In this document: one piece after another, positions 29,563-38,704 of the stretch
Position numbering within the stretch: position 1 is the stretch's first letter
Layout: each line of letters opens with the position of its first letter
Assembly: GCF_021699195.1 (NCBI RefSeq)
Contig: NZ_SSXE01000003.1
Span: 52,263 to 116,262 of the forward strand
From: Nonomuraea sp. MG754425
GTDB lineage: Bacteria; Actinomycetota; Actinomycetes; Streptosporangiales; Streptosporangiaceae
Direction of reading: 5' to 3'
DNA length: 64,000 bases
Notes under the pieces: generated by a model
The model's input: only the letters and a program-made list of their open reading frames with translations
Databases searched by the model: none
What the model was told of the DNA's origin: nothing
Position numbers and translations under genes: made by a program

Positions 29563-30354
29563 TCAGCCCCTTCCGACGCGGGCGAGCTGGCGCGACTGGG
29601 CCACGAGGCGGCCGGTGGAGTCGCGTACCTCGACCTCCTCGTCGAACCAGCCGTCGGAGATCAGCCGGCCGCCGCCGAGCAGCGTGAGCGGGCCGGGCGC
29701 GGGCAGGGCCCGCAGGTGCCAGGTGAGGTCCACGGTGGGGGCCCAGCCGCGGGCCCCGGCGGAGAAGACGACGGGCGGCAGCGCGTCCACGGCCAGCGCC
29801 AGCACGTACGGGTCGGGGTCCTGGGGCTCGGCCATCCTGAAGTAGGCCCGCGACTCGGGCCGGCCGGTGGGCTCGCCCTTCAGCCAGCCGATCGTGGGCG
29901 GGTCGAAGAGCAGCTCCATCTGGGCGTTCAGCGTCATGCCCGAGTCGGGCTTCGGGTCGGGGAGCTTGACGCACTCCTCCAGCGGGGGCATGGGGTGGGC
30001 CGCCTCGCCGGCGTGCACGGGCTCGACGTCGTGCAGCGTGGCCGTGGTGATCAGCCCCTCGATCTGCGGCACGCCGTCCTGGACCAGGGTCGCCCTGGCG
30101 AACGCGACGGTCCGGCCCGCCTTCAGCGGCTCGATCCTGACCTGCGCCGGTCCGGGGGCCGCCGACCTCAGGAACTGCGCCGTCTGGCTCACGGGGTGCT
30201 CGAACGGCGAGGCGTCCACCGCCGCACGCAGGATCACGGCCATGAGGTAGCCGCCGTTGAGCGGGCCGCCGATCGCGTATCCGGGGTCGATGCACACGTC
30301 GTAGGTGTTCTCGTCCACCCTGATCGCCTGCGTGGCCTCGTCGAACTTGGTCAT
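29563..30354 (-). CDS. acyl-CoA thioesterase family protein (double hotdog)
   Basis: A 263-residue double-hotdog protein of the TesB-like acyl-CoA thioesterase group. The first hotdog has GPLNGGYLMAVILRAA, with the GG turn and the helix typical of the fold; the second ends in the WAPTVDLTWHLRALP strand region. It probably hydrolyses medium- or long-chain acyl-CoA. A short GGGGC/GCCCC hairpin (29557-29570) covers its stop codon. It sits between cysM and murI, where M. tuberculosis has a rhomboid gene, so it is not part of the conserved core. Confidence 0.82.
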   Translation of the reverse strand: MTKFDEATQAIRVDENTYDVCIDPGYAIGGPLNGGYLMAVILRAAVDASPFEHPVSQTAQFLRSAAPGPAQVRIEPLKAGRTVAFARATLVQDGVPQIEGLITTATLHDVEPVHAGEAAHPMPPLEECVKLPDPKPDSGMTLNAQMELLFDPPTIGWLKGEPTGRPESRAYFRMAEPQDPDPYVLALAVDALPPVVFSAGARGWAPTVDLTWHLRALPAPGPLTLLGGGRLISDGWFDEEVEVRDSTGRLVAQSRQLARVGRG

Positions 30355-30456
30355 CCGCCCTGCCTCACATCTGGAACTATGTTCTAGACACTTTAGAGCA
30401 TTCCTCGCTCAGCGCGCCTACCTGCGAAAACATGATTCGGCTGACAACGTTTGATC

Positions 30457-30783
30457 ATGGCAAGTGTCACCGAACTCCGCGGACAGTCCGTTTGGGACTC
30501 CAACGGGGTGTGGGTCGGTTTCGTGGTGGACATCCGGGTGGTCAAGCACAAGGGCGAACTCCAGCAGAGCCACACGGTCTACGGCCTCGTCGTCTCCGGT
30601 CGCCGGGCCCCGCTCCTGCTCGGGCTCACCCGCGATCGGCAGGACCGATCGACCTGGTTCTCACAGACGTTGGCGCGGGTCGTCTACGCCGGGTGCACTT
30701 TCGTGCCCTGGGCGAACGTCGCCGACTACGGAGGCGGCGAGGTGCACCTTGATGTCCTGAGAAAAGAGCTGAACAGGGTCTAA
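30457..30783 (+). CDS. PRC-barrel-like small protein
   Basis: A 108-residue basic protein. The N-terminal half (ELRGQSVWDSNGVWVGFVVD) matches the start of a PRC-barrel: a strand, the D-x-x-G turn and a second strand. PRC-barrels bind RNA or partner proteins, for example in RimM. The second half has no recognised motif. It is divergent from the thioesterase gene. An upstream in-frame TTG (30451) is possible. Low-detail assignment. Confidence 0.6.
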   Translation: MASVTELRGQSVWDSNGVWVGFVVDIRVVKHKGELQQSHTVYGLVVSGRRAPLLLGLTRDRQDRSTWFSQTLARVVYAGCTFVPWANVADYGGGEVHLDVLRKELNRV

Positions 30784-30869
30784 ATTTCGACTTCAGTACA
30801 TTGCAAGCGCCCGTCTAGCAACATCAGCTACTTTCATTGTGGTCAAAAGTCCACATTGTGAGTTGAGTG

Positions 30870-32744
30870 ATGTCTGCGAACAATCCCCCCTATGGCCAGG
30901 ATCCTGACCGGACCACGGCATACAACTGGAACCAGGGGCAACAGCCGGAGCAGCAGCCGGCGGCTCAGTACCCGAGCCCGCCCTACCCTCCGCAGCAGCC
31001 GTACCAGCAGCAGCCCTATGGCCAGCAGTACGACGCGCAAGGACAGGGGGCCTACGGCCAGCAGGCGTCCCACGGGCAGCAGCAACCCTCCTACGGCTCC
31101 CAGTACGGGCAGCAGCACGGGCAGCAGCAGCCCTCTTATGGCACGCCCCAGTACGGTGGCCAGCAAGGCTGGCAACAGGAGCAGGGCGGCTGGCAACAGC
31201 AACCGCAACAGCAGGGTTGGCAGCAGGAACAGGGTTGGCAGCAGGGCCAGTACGCCCAGGGCGGCTGGCAGCAGCAGGGCCCCGAGGGTTTCGGCCCGCC
31301 CGAGCCGCCGAAGAAGGGCCGCAAGACCTGGATCATCGCCGTCGCGGCGGCGCTGGCCGTGGTGCTGTTCGGCGGCGGCGCGGTGTGGGCCGTGGGCGCC
31401 TTCGGCGGCGGCGGCACGCAGCCGAACGACGTCCTGCCCGCTGACGCGATCGCCTATGCCCGCGTCGACCTGGACCCGGCCGCCAACCAGAAGCTGGCGC
31501 TGTTCGAGCTGGCCAGGAAGTTCACGGTCACCAAGGACGCCTTCACCGGCGACGACCCGCGCAAGGCGCTGTTCGACGCCATCAACGACCAGGATTCCGA
31601 CAGCGACGTCGACTTCGCCAAGGACGTCGACCCGTGGCTCGGCAGCCGGATCGGCGTCGCCGCCGTACCTTCCGGCAAGGAGGAGCCCGACGTCGCGGTG
31701 GCCGTCCAGATCAAGGACCAGGAACTGGCCAAGGCCGGCATCGCCAAGCTGATGAAGGGCGACAAGTACGGCGTGGCCTTCCGCGAGGACTACGCCCTGC
31801 TGAGCTCCACGCAGGCCCTGGCCGACAAGTACGCCACGGCCGAGGGCAGCCTGTCCGACAACGCCGAGTACGCCGAGGACATGGGCGCCGTCGGCGAGCA
31901 GGGCGTGCTGTCGTTCTGGGCCGACATGGGCGGCCTGATGGAGCTGGCCAAGACGCAGATCCCGGCCGGCCAGGAGGCGGCCGTCGAGCAGATCAAGGAC
32001 GCCCGGTTCGCCGGCGCCCTGCGCTTCGACAGCGCCTACGTCGAGTTGGCCGGCATCGTCCGCGGCGCCAAGGGCATGACCGCGGAGGGCGACCTGCCCA
32101 AGGCCAACCTGGCCACGCTGCCCGCCTCCACGGCCGGCGCGCTGTCGATCTCCGGCCTCGACCAGGTCGTCACCAAGCAGTGGGCCGAGATCGAGAAGCA
32201 GGCCGTGGCGTCCGGCAACGCGCAGCTCAGCCAGATGCTGCAGCAGGCCAAGACGCAGCTCGGCCTGGCGCTGCCCGGCGACCTCGCCACGATCCTGGGC
32301 CAGAACTTCACGGTCGCGGTGGACAGCGAGGGCCTCGACGGCCAGCAGATCAAGGGCGGCGTGCGGGTCGTGACCGACCCGGCCAAGGCGCAGGCGATCC
32401 TCGACAAGGTGCAGCAGGCGCTGACCCAGCAGGGCGCTACCAGCCCGCAGATCGCCAAGGTCGCCGGTGACGGCGTCTTCACGGTGGCGACGACCGACGA
32501 GTACGCGAAGAAACTGGCCGAGGAGGGCACACTGGGCGACTCGGAGACGTTCCAGACCGCGATCCCCAACGCGGGCGAGGTGAACTTCGCGCTCTTCGTG
32601 GACCTCGACAAGGTCGAGAACCTCTACCTCGGTTCCATGCAGGGCGACGAGAAGGCCAACCTCCAGGTGCTGCGGGCGGTCGGGCTGAGCGGCACGCAGA
32701 CCGACAGCGAGGCGGCGTTCTCACTGCGGCTGCTGTTCAACTGA
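30870..32744 (+). CDS. DUF3352 protein with Q/G/Y-rich cytoplasmic tail
   Basis: A 624-residue single-pass protein. Residues 1-150 are a low-complexity Gln/Gly/Tyr/Pro-rich region with repeated GWQQ, YGQQ and QQPSYG units, then a basic KKGRK stop, one membrane helix (residues 154-176) and a ~440-residue extracytoplasmic DUF3352 domain (starts NDVLPADAIAYARVDLDP). The outer domain contains two similar halves. Function unknown; the topology suggests an envelope-associated protein whose inner tail may self-associate. The ATG at 30870 is used; a GTG three bases earlier is in frame. It ends before a strong shared terminator. Confidence 0.8.
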   Translation: MSANNPPYGQDPDRTTAYNWNQGQQPEQQPAAQYPSPPYPPQQPYQQQPYGQQYDAQGQGAYGQQASHGQQQPSYGSQYGQQHGQQQPSYGTPQYGGQQGWQQEQGGWQQQPQQQGWQQEQGWQQGQYAQGGWQQQGPEGFGPPEPPKKGRKTWIIAVAAALAVVLFGGGAVWAVGAFGGGGTQPNDVLPADAIAYARVDLDPAANQKLALFELARKFTVTKDAFTGDDPRKALFDAINDQDSDSDVDFAKDVDPWLGSRIGVAAVPSGKEEPDVAVAVQIKDQELAKAGIAKLMKGDKYGVAFREDYALLSSTQALADKYATAEGSLSDNAEYAEDMGAVGEQGVLSFWADMGGLMELAKTQIPAGQEAAVEQIKDARFAGALRFDSAYVELAGIVRGAKGMTAEGDLPKANLATLPASTAGALSISGLDQVVTKQWAEIEKQAVASGNAQLSQMLQQAKTQLGLALPGDLATILGQNFTVAVDSEGLDGQQIKGGVRVVTDPAKAQAILDKVQQALTQQGATSPQIAKVAGDGVFTVATTDEYAKKLAEEGTLGDSETFQTAIPNAGEVNFALFVDLDKVENLYLGSMQGDEKANLQVLRAVGLSGTQTDSEAAFSLRLLFN

Positions 32745-32792
32745 GCGCGCGGCACCTGCCGGGTGCGTGCGGCTGAATCGGCGGGAACGCGA

Positions 32793-32827
32793 AGGGCGGC
32801 CTGGTCCACCGAGGACCGGGCCGCCCT
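32793..32827. terminator. bidirectional terminator between DUF3352 gene and cysM
   Basis: A 15-bp stem (32793-32807 with 32813-32827, one wobble pair) and an ACCGA loop lie between two convergent genes, 48 bases past one stop and 35 past the other. Stem strength and position support termination for both strands. Confidence 0.8.
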
Positions 32828-32862
32828 GCTGTTGCTCCGTCAGCCTCCGCCCCAGTCTCCGA

Positions 32863-34084
<1,222 letters not shown>

Positions 34085-34141
34085 CGCGCTCAGTCTCCTC
34101 AGTCAGGTCGTCGTCCCATCGGCATGCAACACCGACGGCTG

Positions 34142-34158
34142 GATGCGGATTCCGCATC
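34142..34158 (-). promoter_or_regulatory. attenuator-like hairpin after the leader peptide
   Basis: GATGCGG and CCGCATC form a perfect 7-bp stem with a 3-base loop that overlaps the leader peptide stop codon. Bases 34107-34115, close to the cysO ribosome-binding site, are exactly complementary over nine positions to the three Val codons of the leader (34172-34180), so a competing long-range pairing is possible. The two alternatives resemble a ribosome-sensing attenuator. Confidence 0.5.
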
Positions 34159-34228
34159 AGCGACAGTCGTAGACGACGACAGCCGGAGTGTGCGCGAACA
34201 GGAAGCTCTGCACAGGTCGGGCCATCAT
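34157..34228 (-). CDS. short leader peptide with C-terminal Cys codon, upstream of cysO
   Basis: A 23-codon frame starting ATG-ATG at 34228, overlapping the mec stop (ATGA). From the second Met it encodes MARPVQSFLFAHTPA followed by VVVYDCR. AAGG lies about eight bases upstream. The single Cys codon is second from the end and lies immediately before a hairpin, the layout of Cys-responsive leader peptides known in actinobacteria. Its placement inside the cysteine-biosynthesis operon, between mec and cysO, supports a regulatory rather than structural role. Confidence 0.6.
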   Translation of the reverse strand: MMARPVQSFLFAHTPAVVVYDCR

Positions 34229-34626
34229 GGGAGAAACCTTACCTCTTCCTCGGTGACGACACCGTCGAGGATGCGGTAGGAGCGGAACTCGACGTCGTTC
34301 TCATCCCTGGTGGAGACCAGGACGTAGTGGGCGTCGGGCTCGGAGGCGTACGAGATGTCGGTGCGCGACGGGTACGCCTCGGTGGCCGTGTGGGAGTGGT
34401 AGATCACGACCGGGGTCTCGTCGCGGTCGTCGATCTCCCGCCACACCCGGAACTGCTCCATCGAGTCGAAGCGGTAGAAGGTCGGGGAACGCTCGGCGTT
34501 CTCCATCGGGATGAACCGCTCGGGCACCCCGTTCCTGCCCGCGATCACACCGCACGCCTCGTCCGGGTGGTCGGCGCGGGCATGGGCGACGATCTGGTCC
34601 ACCAGTTCCTGCGGGATCGACAGCAT
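34225..34626 (-). CDS. mec: Mec-type JAMM metallopeptidase (CysO-cysteine peptidase)
   Basis: A 133-residue M67/JAMM zinc peptidase that hydrolyses CysO-Cys to free cysteine and regenerated CysO. The full zinc motif is visible: E23, H77-S-H79, seven residues, S87, then D90. It lies upstream of cysO and cysM in the same order as Rv1334-Rv1336. Its TGA overlaps the leader-peptide ATG. Confidence 0.93.
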   Translation of the reverse strand: MLSIPQELVDQIVAHARADHPDEACGVIAGRNGVPERFIPMENAERSPTFYRFDSMEQFRVWREIDDRDETPVVIYHSHTATEAYPSRTDISYASEPDAHYVLVSTRDENDVEFRSYRILDGVVTEEEVRFLP

Positions 34627-34635
34627 GCCCGGAAA

Positions 34636-35166
34636 TTACCAGAGCGCCCGGACCAGGCTGTCCTGGAGGTAGGTCAGCCAGTCGTAGGTCACGTAGGCCG
34701 GGTAGCGGGGGTCATCCTCGGACATCGTCGCGATCTGGTCGTGGATCTCCTCGGTCACCTCGAGCTTGGTGCCGAGGGTCAGGCGCAGGTCGTTGAGCGC
34801 GCGCAACCACGCCTGGGCCTGCTCGGGCGACAGCTCGAAGCGGCCCGAGCGGGCGCTCTCGTGCACGGTCTGCGCGTCGGCCCGCTTGCCGTCGCGCAGC
34901 GTGGCCTCGGTGTAGCGGCGGAACTCGGCCGACTCCTTGTCGTCCTGGTACGCCGACGGGAACAGCCTGGCCAGCACCGGATCCGACGGCGCCGCGCCGT
35001 CGCCGACGCCGATGCCGAGGGCCCGCTCCAGCGGGTCGTCGCTGGTCTGCCCGGGAGAGACGATGCCGAGCATCATGGAGGCGAGCGAGCGCAGCAGCGA
35101 GACCTCGGCCGCCTCGAAGACCGCGACGACGTTGCCGTTCCTGCCTCGCGAGAACCCCGAAGTCAC
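34636..35166 (-). CDS. DUF2017 family protein
   Basis: A 176-residue soluble helical protein of the DUF2017 family, always encoded next to clpS in actinobacteria (Rv1332 position). Recognisable parts are FEAAEVSLLRSLASMMLG near the N terminus and the TYDWLTYLQDSLVRALW C terminus. The GTG at 35166 has GAGG eight bases upstream. The frame stays open further upstream through three tandem 9-bp repeats (35194-35220), but that extension is unlikely to be translated. Function unknown; a link with N-end-rule proteolysis is inferred from the neighbour. Confidence 0.85.
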   Translation of the reverse strand: MTSGFSRGRNGNVVAVFEAAEVSLLRSLASMMLGIVSPGQTSDDPLERALGIGVGDGAAPSDPVLARLFPSAYQDDKESAEFRRYTEATLRDGKRADAQTVHESARSGRFELSPEQAQAWLRALNDLRLTLGTKLEVTEEIHDQIATMSEDDPRYPAYVTYDWLTYLQDSLVRALW

Positions 35167-35193
35167 CGGTGCCGCCTCACTGCTCTCGATCTG

Positions 35194-35220
35194 CTCATAG
35201 GACTCATAGGACTCATAGGA
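35194..35220. repeat. three perfect 9-bp tandem repeats
   Basis: CTCATAGGA is repeated three times without interruption in the clpS-DUF2017 gap. Slippage could change the copy number. If read on the minus strand in the DUF2017 frame it gives repeated Ser-Tyr-Glu. Confidence 0.85.
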
Positions 35221-35266
35221 CGTGCAGGGCTCAGCGGACCCGGACGACTTGGCCGACTTGAGCGGC

Positions 35267-35560
35267 TCACTTGACCGAATCCGGCTGGACCGTCGCCCAC
35301 AGGCCGTAGGAGTGGAGAATCTGCACATCCCGTTCCATCTCCTCCCGCGTGCCGCTGGACACGACCGCCTTGCCCTTGTGATGCACGTCCAGCATCAGCT
35401 TCTCGGCCTTCTCCCGCGGGTAACCGAAGACCGATTGGAAGACATAGGTCACATAGGACATGAGGTTGACCGGGTCATTCCAGACGATGGTCACCCACGG
35501 CAGATCGGGCCGGACGTCCGATGACGGACGCTCGACGGCGATTGGAGCAGTGCTACCCAC
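35267..35560 (-). CDS. clpS: ClpS, ATP-dependent Clp protease adaptor
   Basis: A 97-residue adaptor that delivers N-degron substrates to ClpC/ClpA with ClpP. The core motif [20 protein letters not shown] contains the substrate-pocket Asn-Asp pair, followed by [14 protein letters not shown]. The GTG start at 35560 is used. It is divergent from pncB across only 40 bases, matching the Rv1330c-Rv1331 arrangement. Confidence 0.95.
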   Translation of the reverse strand: MGSTAPIAVERPSSDVRPDLPWVTIVWNDPVNLMSYVTYVFQSVFGYPREKAEKLMLDVHHKGKAVVSSGTREEMERDVQILHSYGLWATVQPDSVK

Positions 35561-35600
35561 ATCCCCGAGTCTGCCCTATCTGGGCCGTAGTCTTCGAGTC

Positions 35601-36890
35601 GTGAGAATGACCATGAGCACTGCGTTGCTCACAGATCACTATGAGCTGACGATGCTGCAGGCCGCCCTGCGCAGCGGCGCGGCACACCGCCGCGCGGTTT
35701 TCGAGGTGTTCGCCCGCCACCTGCCCGGCGGCCGCCGCTACGGGGTCGTCGCGGGCACCGGACGTGTCCTCGACGAGGTCGAACGCTTCCGTTTCGGTGA
35801 TGAGGAACTCACTTACCTGCGCGATCACGAGGTCGTGGACGACGCGACTCTGGCGTTTCTGGCCGATTACCGGTTCTCCGGGAACATCTACGGCTACCGC
35901 GAAGGCGACCTGTACTTCCCCGCCTCCCCCATCATGGTCGTCGAGGGCACCTTCGCCGAGGCCGTGCTGCTGGAGACCATCACGCTGTCCGTGCTGAACC
36001 ACGATTGCGCGATCGCCTCCGCCGCCTCCCGCATGGTGAACGCCGCCGCCAAGCGCCCGCTCATCGAGATGGGCTCCCGCCGTACGCACGAGGCCGCCGC
36101 CGTGGCCGCCGCGCGGGCCGCGTACATCGCCGGGTTCGCCTCCACCTCCAACCTGATGGCCGGCCGGCAGTACGGCGTGCCCACGGCCGGCACGGCGGCC
36201 CACGCGTTCACCCTGCTGCACGACTCGGAGCGGGCGGCGTTCGCGGCCCAGATCGCCTCGCTGGGGCCGGAGACCACGCTGCTGGTGGACACCTACGACG
36301 TGCCGGACGCCGTACGCACCGCCGTGGAGCTGGCCGGGCCGCGGCTGGGCGCGGTCCGCATCGACTCCGGCGACCTCGCGGCGGCGGCGCAGGAGGTCCG
36401 CGAGCAGCTCGACGCGCTCGGCGCGTTCGACACCCGCATCCTGGTCACCTCCGACCTCGACGAGTACGCCATCGCCGCGCTCGCCGCCGCCCCCGTGGAC
36501 GGCTACGGCGTGGGCACCTCCCTGGTCACCGGCTCGGGCGTGCCGACGGCGGCCCTGGTGTACAAGCTGGTGGCGCGGGAGACGGCCACCGGCAAGCTGG
36601 AGGCCGTGGCCAAGCACTCGGTGGGCAAGCCGTCGCGCGGGGGCCGCAAGGAGGCGTACCGGATGTTCGACGAGCAAGGACGCGCCGAGACCGAGCTGAT
36701 CACCACCGGCGGCCTCGTCCCCGAGGACGGCGTTCCCCTGCTGCACGAGCTGGTCCGCGGCGGGCGGGCGATCGGCCGCGAGCCCCTGACGGCCGCCCGC
36801 GACCGCCACGCCGCCGCCGTCGCCACGCTCCCCCAGGAGGCCCTCCACCTCGGACGCGGGTACGCCTCCATCCCCACCGAATTCGCCTGA
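35601..36890 (+). CDS. pncB: nicotinate phosphoribosyltransferase
   Basis: A 429-residue enzyme of NAD salvage, joining nicotinate and PRPP. Conserved segments include LLTDHYELTMLQAALRSG, MGSRRTHEAAAVAAARAAYI, VDTYDVPDAVRTA and RIDSGDLAAAAQEVR. TAGTCT ends seven bases before the GTG at 35601 and there is no Shine-Dalgarno, so a leaderless start there is preferred; ATG codons at 35607 and 35613 are alternatives. It is followed by nicotinamidase, which supplies its substrate. Confidence 0.94.
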   Translation: MRMTMSTALLTDHYELTMLQAALRSGAAHRRAVFEVFARHLPGGRRYGVVAGTGRVLDEVERFRFGDEELTYLRDHEVVDDATLAFLADYRFSGNIYGYREGDLYFPASPIMVVEGTFAEAVLLETITLSVLNHDCAIASAASRMVNAAAKRPLIEMGSRRTHEAAAVAAARAAYIAGFASTSNLMAGRQYGVPTAGTAAHAFTLLHDSERAAFAAQIASLGPETTLLVDTYDVPDAVRTAVELAGPRLGAVRIDSGDLAAAAQEVREQLDALGAFDTRILVTSDLDEYAIAALAAAPVDGYGVGTSLVTGSGVPTAALVYKLVARETATGKLEAVAKHSVGKPSRGGRKEAYRMFDEQGRAETELITTGGLVPEDGVPLLHELVRGGRAIGREPLTAARDRHAAAVATLPQEALHLGRGYASIPTEFA

Positions 36891-36916
36891 ACCTCCCCTG
36901 ACGTATCGTGCTACCT

Positions 36917-37486
36917 ATGGGCACCGCGTTGATCATCGTCGATGTGCAGAACGACTTCTGCGAGGGCGGCAGCCTGGCCGTGGCCGGGGGCTCCGAGGTG
37001 GCGGCGGCGATCACCCGCCACGTGAACGAGCACGGCTACGACCACGTCGTGGCCACCCGCGACTACCACGTCTCCCCGGGAGAGCACTTCTCCGGCGCCC
37101 CCGACTACGTCTCCACCTGGCCCGCCCACTGCGTCGCCGGCACGCCAGGAGCCGACTTCCACCCCTCGCTCGACGTGGCGGCGGTGGAGGAGGTCTTCAG
37201 CAAGGGCGCCTACGCGGCGGCCTACAGCGGCTTCGAGGGCGCCTCCGGCGACGGCGTCCCGCTGGGCGAGTGGCTCAACGAGCGCGGGGTGCGCGAGGTC
37301 GACGTGGTGGGCATCGCCACCGACCACTGCGTGCGCGCCACCGTGCTCGACGCGGTCGAGCACGGGCTGGCGGTGCGGGTGCTGCTCGGCCTGACGGCGG
37401 GCGTGTCCCCGACCACCACAGAGGCCGCGATGGCGCAGATGCAGCAGGCGGGCGCGATCCTGAGCGGAGCCCCCGCCGTCGGGTGA
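36917..37486 (+). CDS. pncA: nicotinamidase (isochorismatase family)
   Basis: A 189-residue hydrolase that converts nicotinamide to nicotinate. Catalytic D9 (IIVDVQNDF), K96 (FSKGAY) and C138 (ATDHCVRAT), plus metal ligands D49, H51, H57 and H71, are almost at the same numbers as in M. tuberculosis PncA. TATCGT ends seven bases before the ATG, consistent with a leaderless promoter separate from pncB. Together they form a nicotinamide-to-NAMN salvage pair. An intact PncA would be expected to activate pyrazinamide. Confidence 0.94.
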   Translation: MGTALIIVDVQNDFCEGGSLAVAGGSEVAAAITRHVNEHGYDHVVATRDYHVSPGEHFSGAPDYVSTWPAHCVAGTPGADFHPSLDVAAVEEVFSKGAYAAAYSGFEGASGDGVPLGEWLNERGVREVDVVGIATDHCVRATVLDAVEHGLAVRVLLGLTAGVSPTTTEAAMAQMQQAGAILSGAPAVG

Positions 37487-37579
37487 GGCCGGAGCCGACA
37501 CGAAGCGTATGCGCTGTGCAACGCTGAGGTCATGTGATATCGAAGAGGGCGAACCCACTCCGAAGCCGGAGCACCACGG

Positions 37580-37593
37580 AGAGTGATCACTCT
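37580..37593. promoter_or_regulatory. 14-bp perfect palindrome, possible operator
   Basis: AGAGTGATCACTCT is a perfect 14-bp palindrome located 25 bases before the start of a membrane protein gene, in the 131-base gap after pncA. It is self-complementary with no loop, so it is more likely a protein-binding site than a hairpin. Confidence 0.4.
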
Positions 37594-37617
37594 TCCGATC
37601 CCAGTGGGAGGTCCCCC

Positions 37618-38163
37618 ATGTTGCCGTTCTCCCTCGGCATGGCCTGGCTCTTTCTCGCCCCGCTCTGCCTGTGGCTGCTCGTCAGGGGCAGCGGGCGGGA
37701 GCGCGCGGGCGCGGTCGTCACGTTAGCCCTGCTGGAGGCGGGCACGATCGCGATGAGCACGGTGCCGCACGCCGCCCTGCCCGCCCGTCCGGCCGCCGCG
37801 CACAGCTCGCCGGCCCCGTCGGCGCGCCGCGCGCCCAAGCCGCTGCCTGCCACCTGCGCCGAGCGGGCCCAGGTGCCCCGCGCCGCCGTCGCGGAAGGCG
37901 GCCGGCTGCTGCTGAGCTGGTCCGCCGCCCCGAACGAGTGCGACCGCGCCGTGGTCACACTGCGGGCCCGCGACCACCGGCTGCTGATCTGGCTGCGGAC
38001 GATCCGGCGCACCGCCGAGCACGCGACCCGCCGGGGCGCGCGCACCCTGCCCGTCCGCGTCCGGGCGGGCACGGCCTCGATGAGGGTCCCGCTGCACGGG
38101 CACGCCCGCTACGTCCCGGCCGACGGCCGCAGCGGGCACCGCATCCCGAGCCCTGCCACGTAA
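37618..38163 (+). CDS. hypothetical exported or membrane protein
   Basis: A 181-residue protein with an N-terminal hydrophobic segment (FSLGMAWLFLAPLCLWLLV), a second weaker hydrophobic stretch near residue 40, an Ala/Pro-rich linker, and a basic extracytoplasmic domain with a Cys pair (PATCAERAQ and APNECDRAV) that may form a disulfide. GGGAG lies seven bases before the ATG. No family recognised. It ends five bases from the convergent STAS gene. Confidence 0.6.
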   Translation: MLPFSLGMAWLFLAPLCLWLLVRGSGRERAGAVVTLALLEAGTIAMSTVPHAALPARPAAAHSSPAPSARRAPKPLPATCAERAQVPRAAVAEGGRLLLSWSAAPNECDRAVVTLRARDHRLLIWLRTIRRTAEHATRRGARTLPVRVRAGTASMRVPLHGHARYVPADGRSGHRIPSPAT

Positions 38164-38167
38164 GGGG

Positions 38168-38545
38168 TCAGGACGGCGGGGCCGTCGCCCGCAGCGCGTC
38201 GTCGAAGCTGGCGAACACCTCGAAAGCGTGCCGCAACCCGGTGATCGACAGAACCCGGGCCATCACCCCCTGCACCCCGCCGAGCAGCAGCCGCGTGCCC
38301 CTCGACTCGCAGTGCTGCATGATGTCGACGAGTTCGCTCATCCCCATCGAGTCGCAGAACGCGACCTCACCGAGATCCAGGATCAGGAACGGCTGGGAGG
38401 GCAGCTCCCAGACGCGCTGCATGTACTCCCGGAGGATCGGCAGCGCGTCTACGTCGAGCTCGCCCTCGAGCTTGATGATGATGGCGTTTCGGGAGAGGCC
38501 GGACGACACGGTGAGCGCCGAGTTTCCGGTGGCCTCAGACGACAT
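38168..38545 (-). CDS. STAS-domain anti-sigma factor antagonist
   Basis: A 125-residue SpoIIAA-like protein. The phosphorylatable serine is S66 in FCDSMGMSELVDIM, within the STAS core (IIIKLEGELDVDALPILRE upstream). When dephosphorylated such proteins sequester an anti-sigma kinase and free a stress or developmental sigma factor. AAGGG lies about eight bases before the ATG at 38545. No partner kinase or sigma gene is adjacent. Confidence 0.92.
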   Translation of the reverse strand: MSSEATGNSALTVSSGLSRNAIIIKLEGELDVDALPILREYMQRVWELPSQPFLILDLGEVAFCDSMGMSELVDIMQHCESRGTRLLLGGVQGVMARVLSITGLRHAFEVFASFDDALRATAPPS

Positions 38546-38704
38546 GGGCGAAGCCCTTCTGCATATCCGAAAGACAGCCAAGAGTGGTTGTTGCCGCTTC
38601 CGTCGAGCTTCTAACAGAAGGCCACTGCTCTGTGGCCAAATGCGTAGAGTCACGCATCGTGACCACCGGCCGTGACACCCGTGCCCGCCCTCCGGACGGA
38701 CCCG

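Noticed and set aside
34141..34160. The 7-bp hairpin before cysO as a simple terminator for mec
   Set aside because: The stem is short with no T-tract and overlaps a small reading frame with alternative pairing, which fits attenuation better than constitutive termination.
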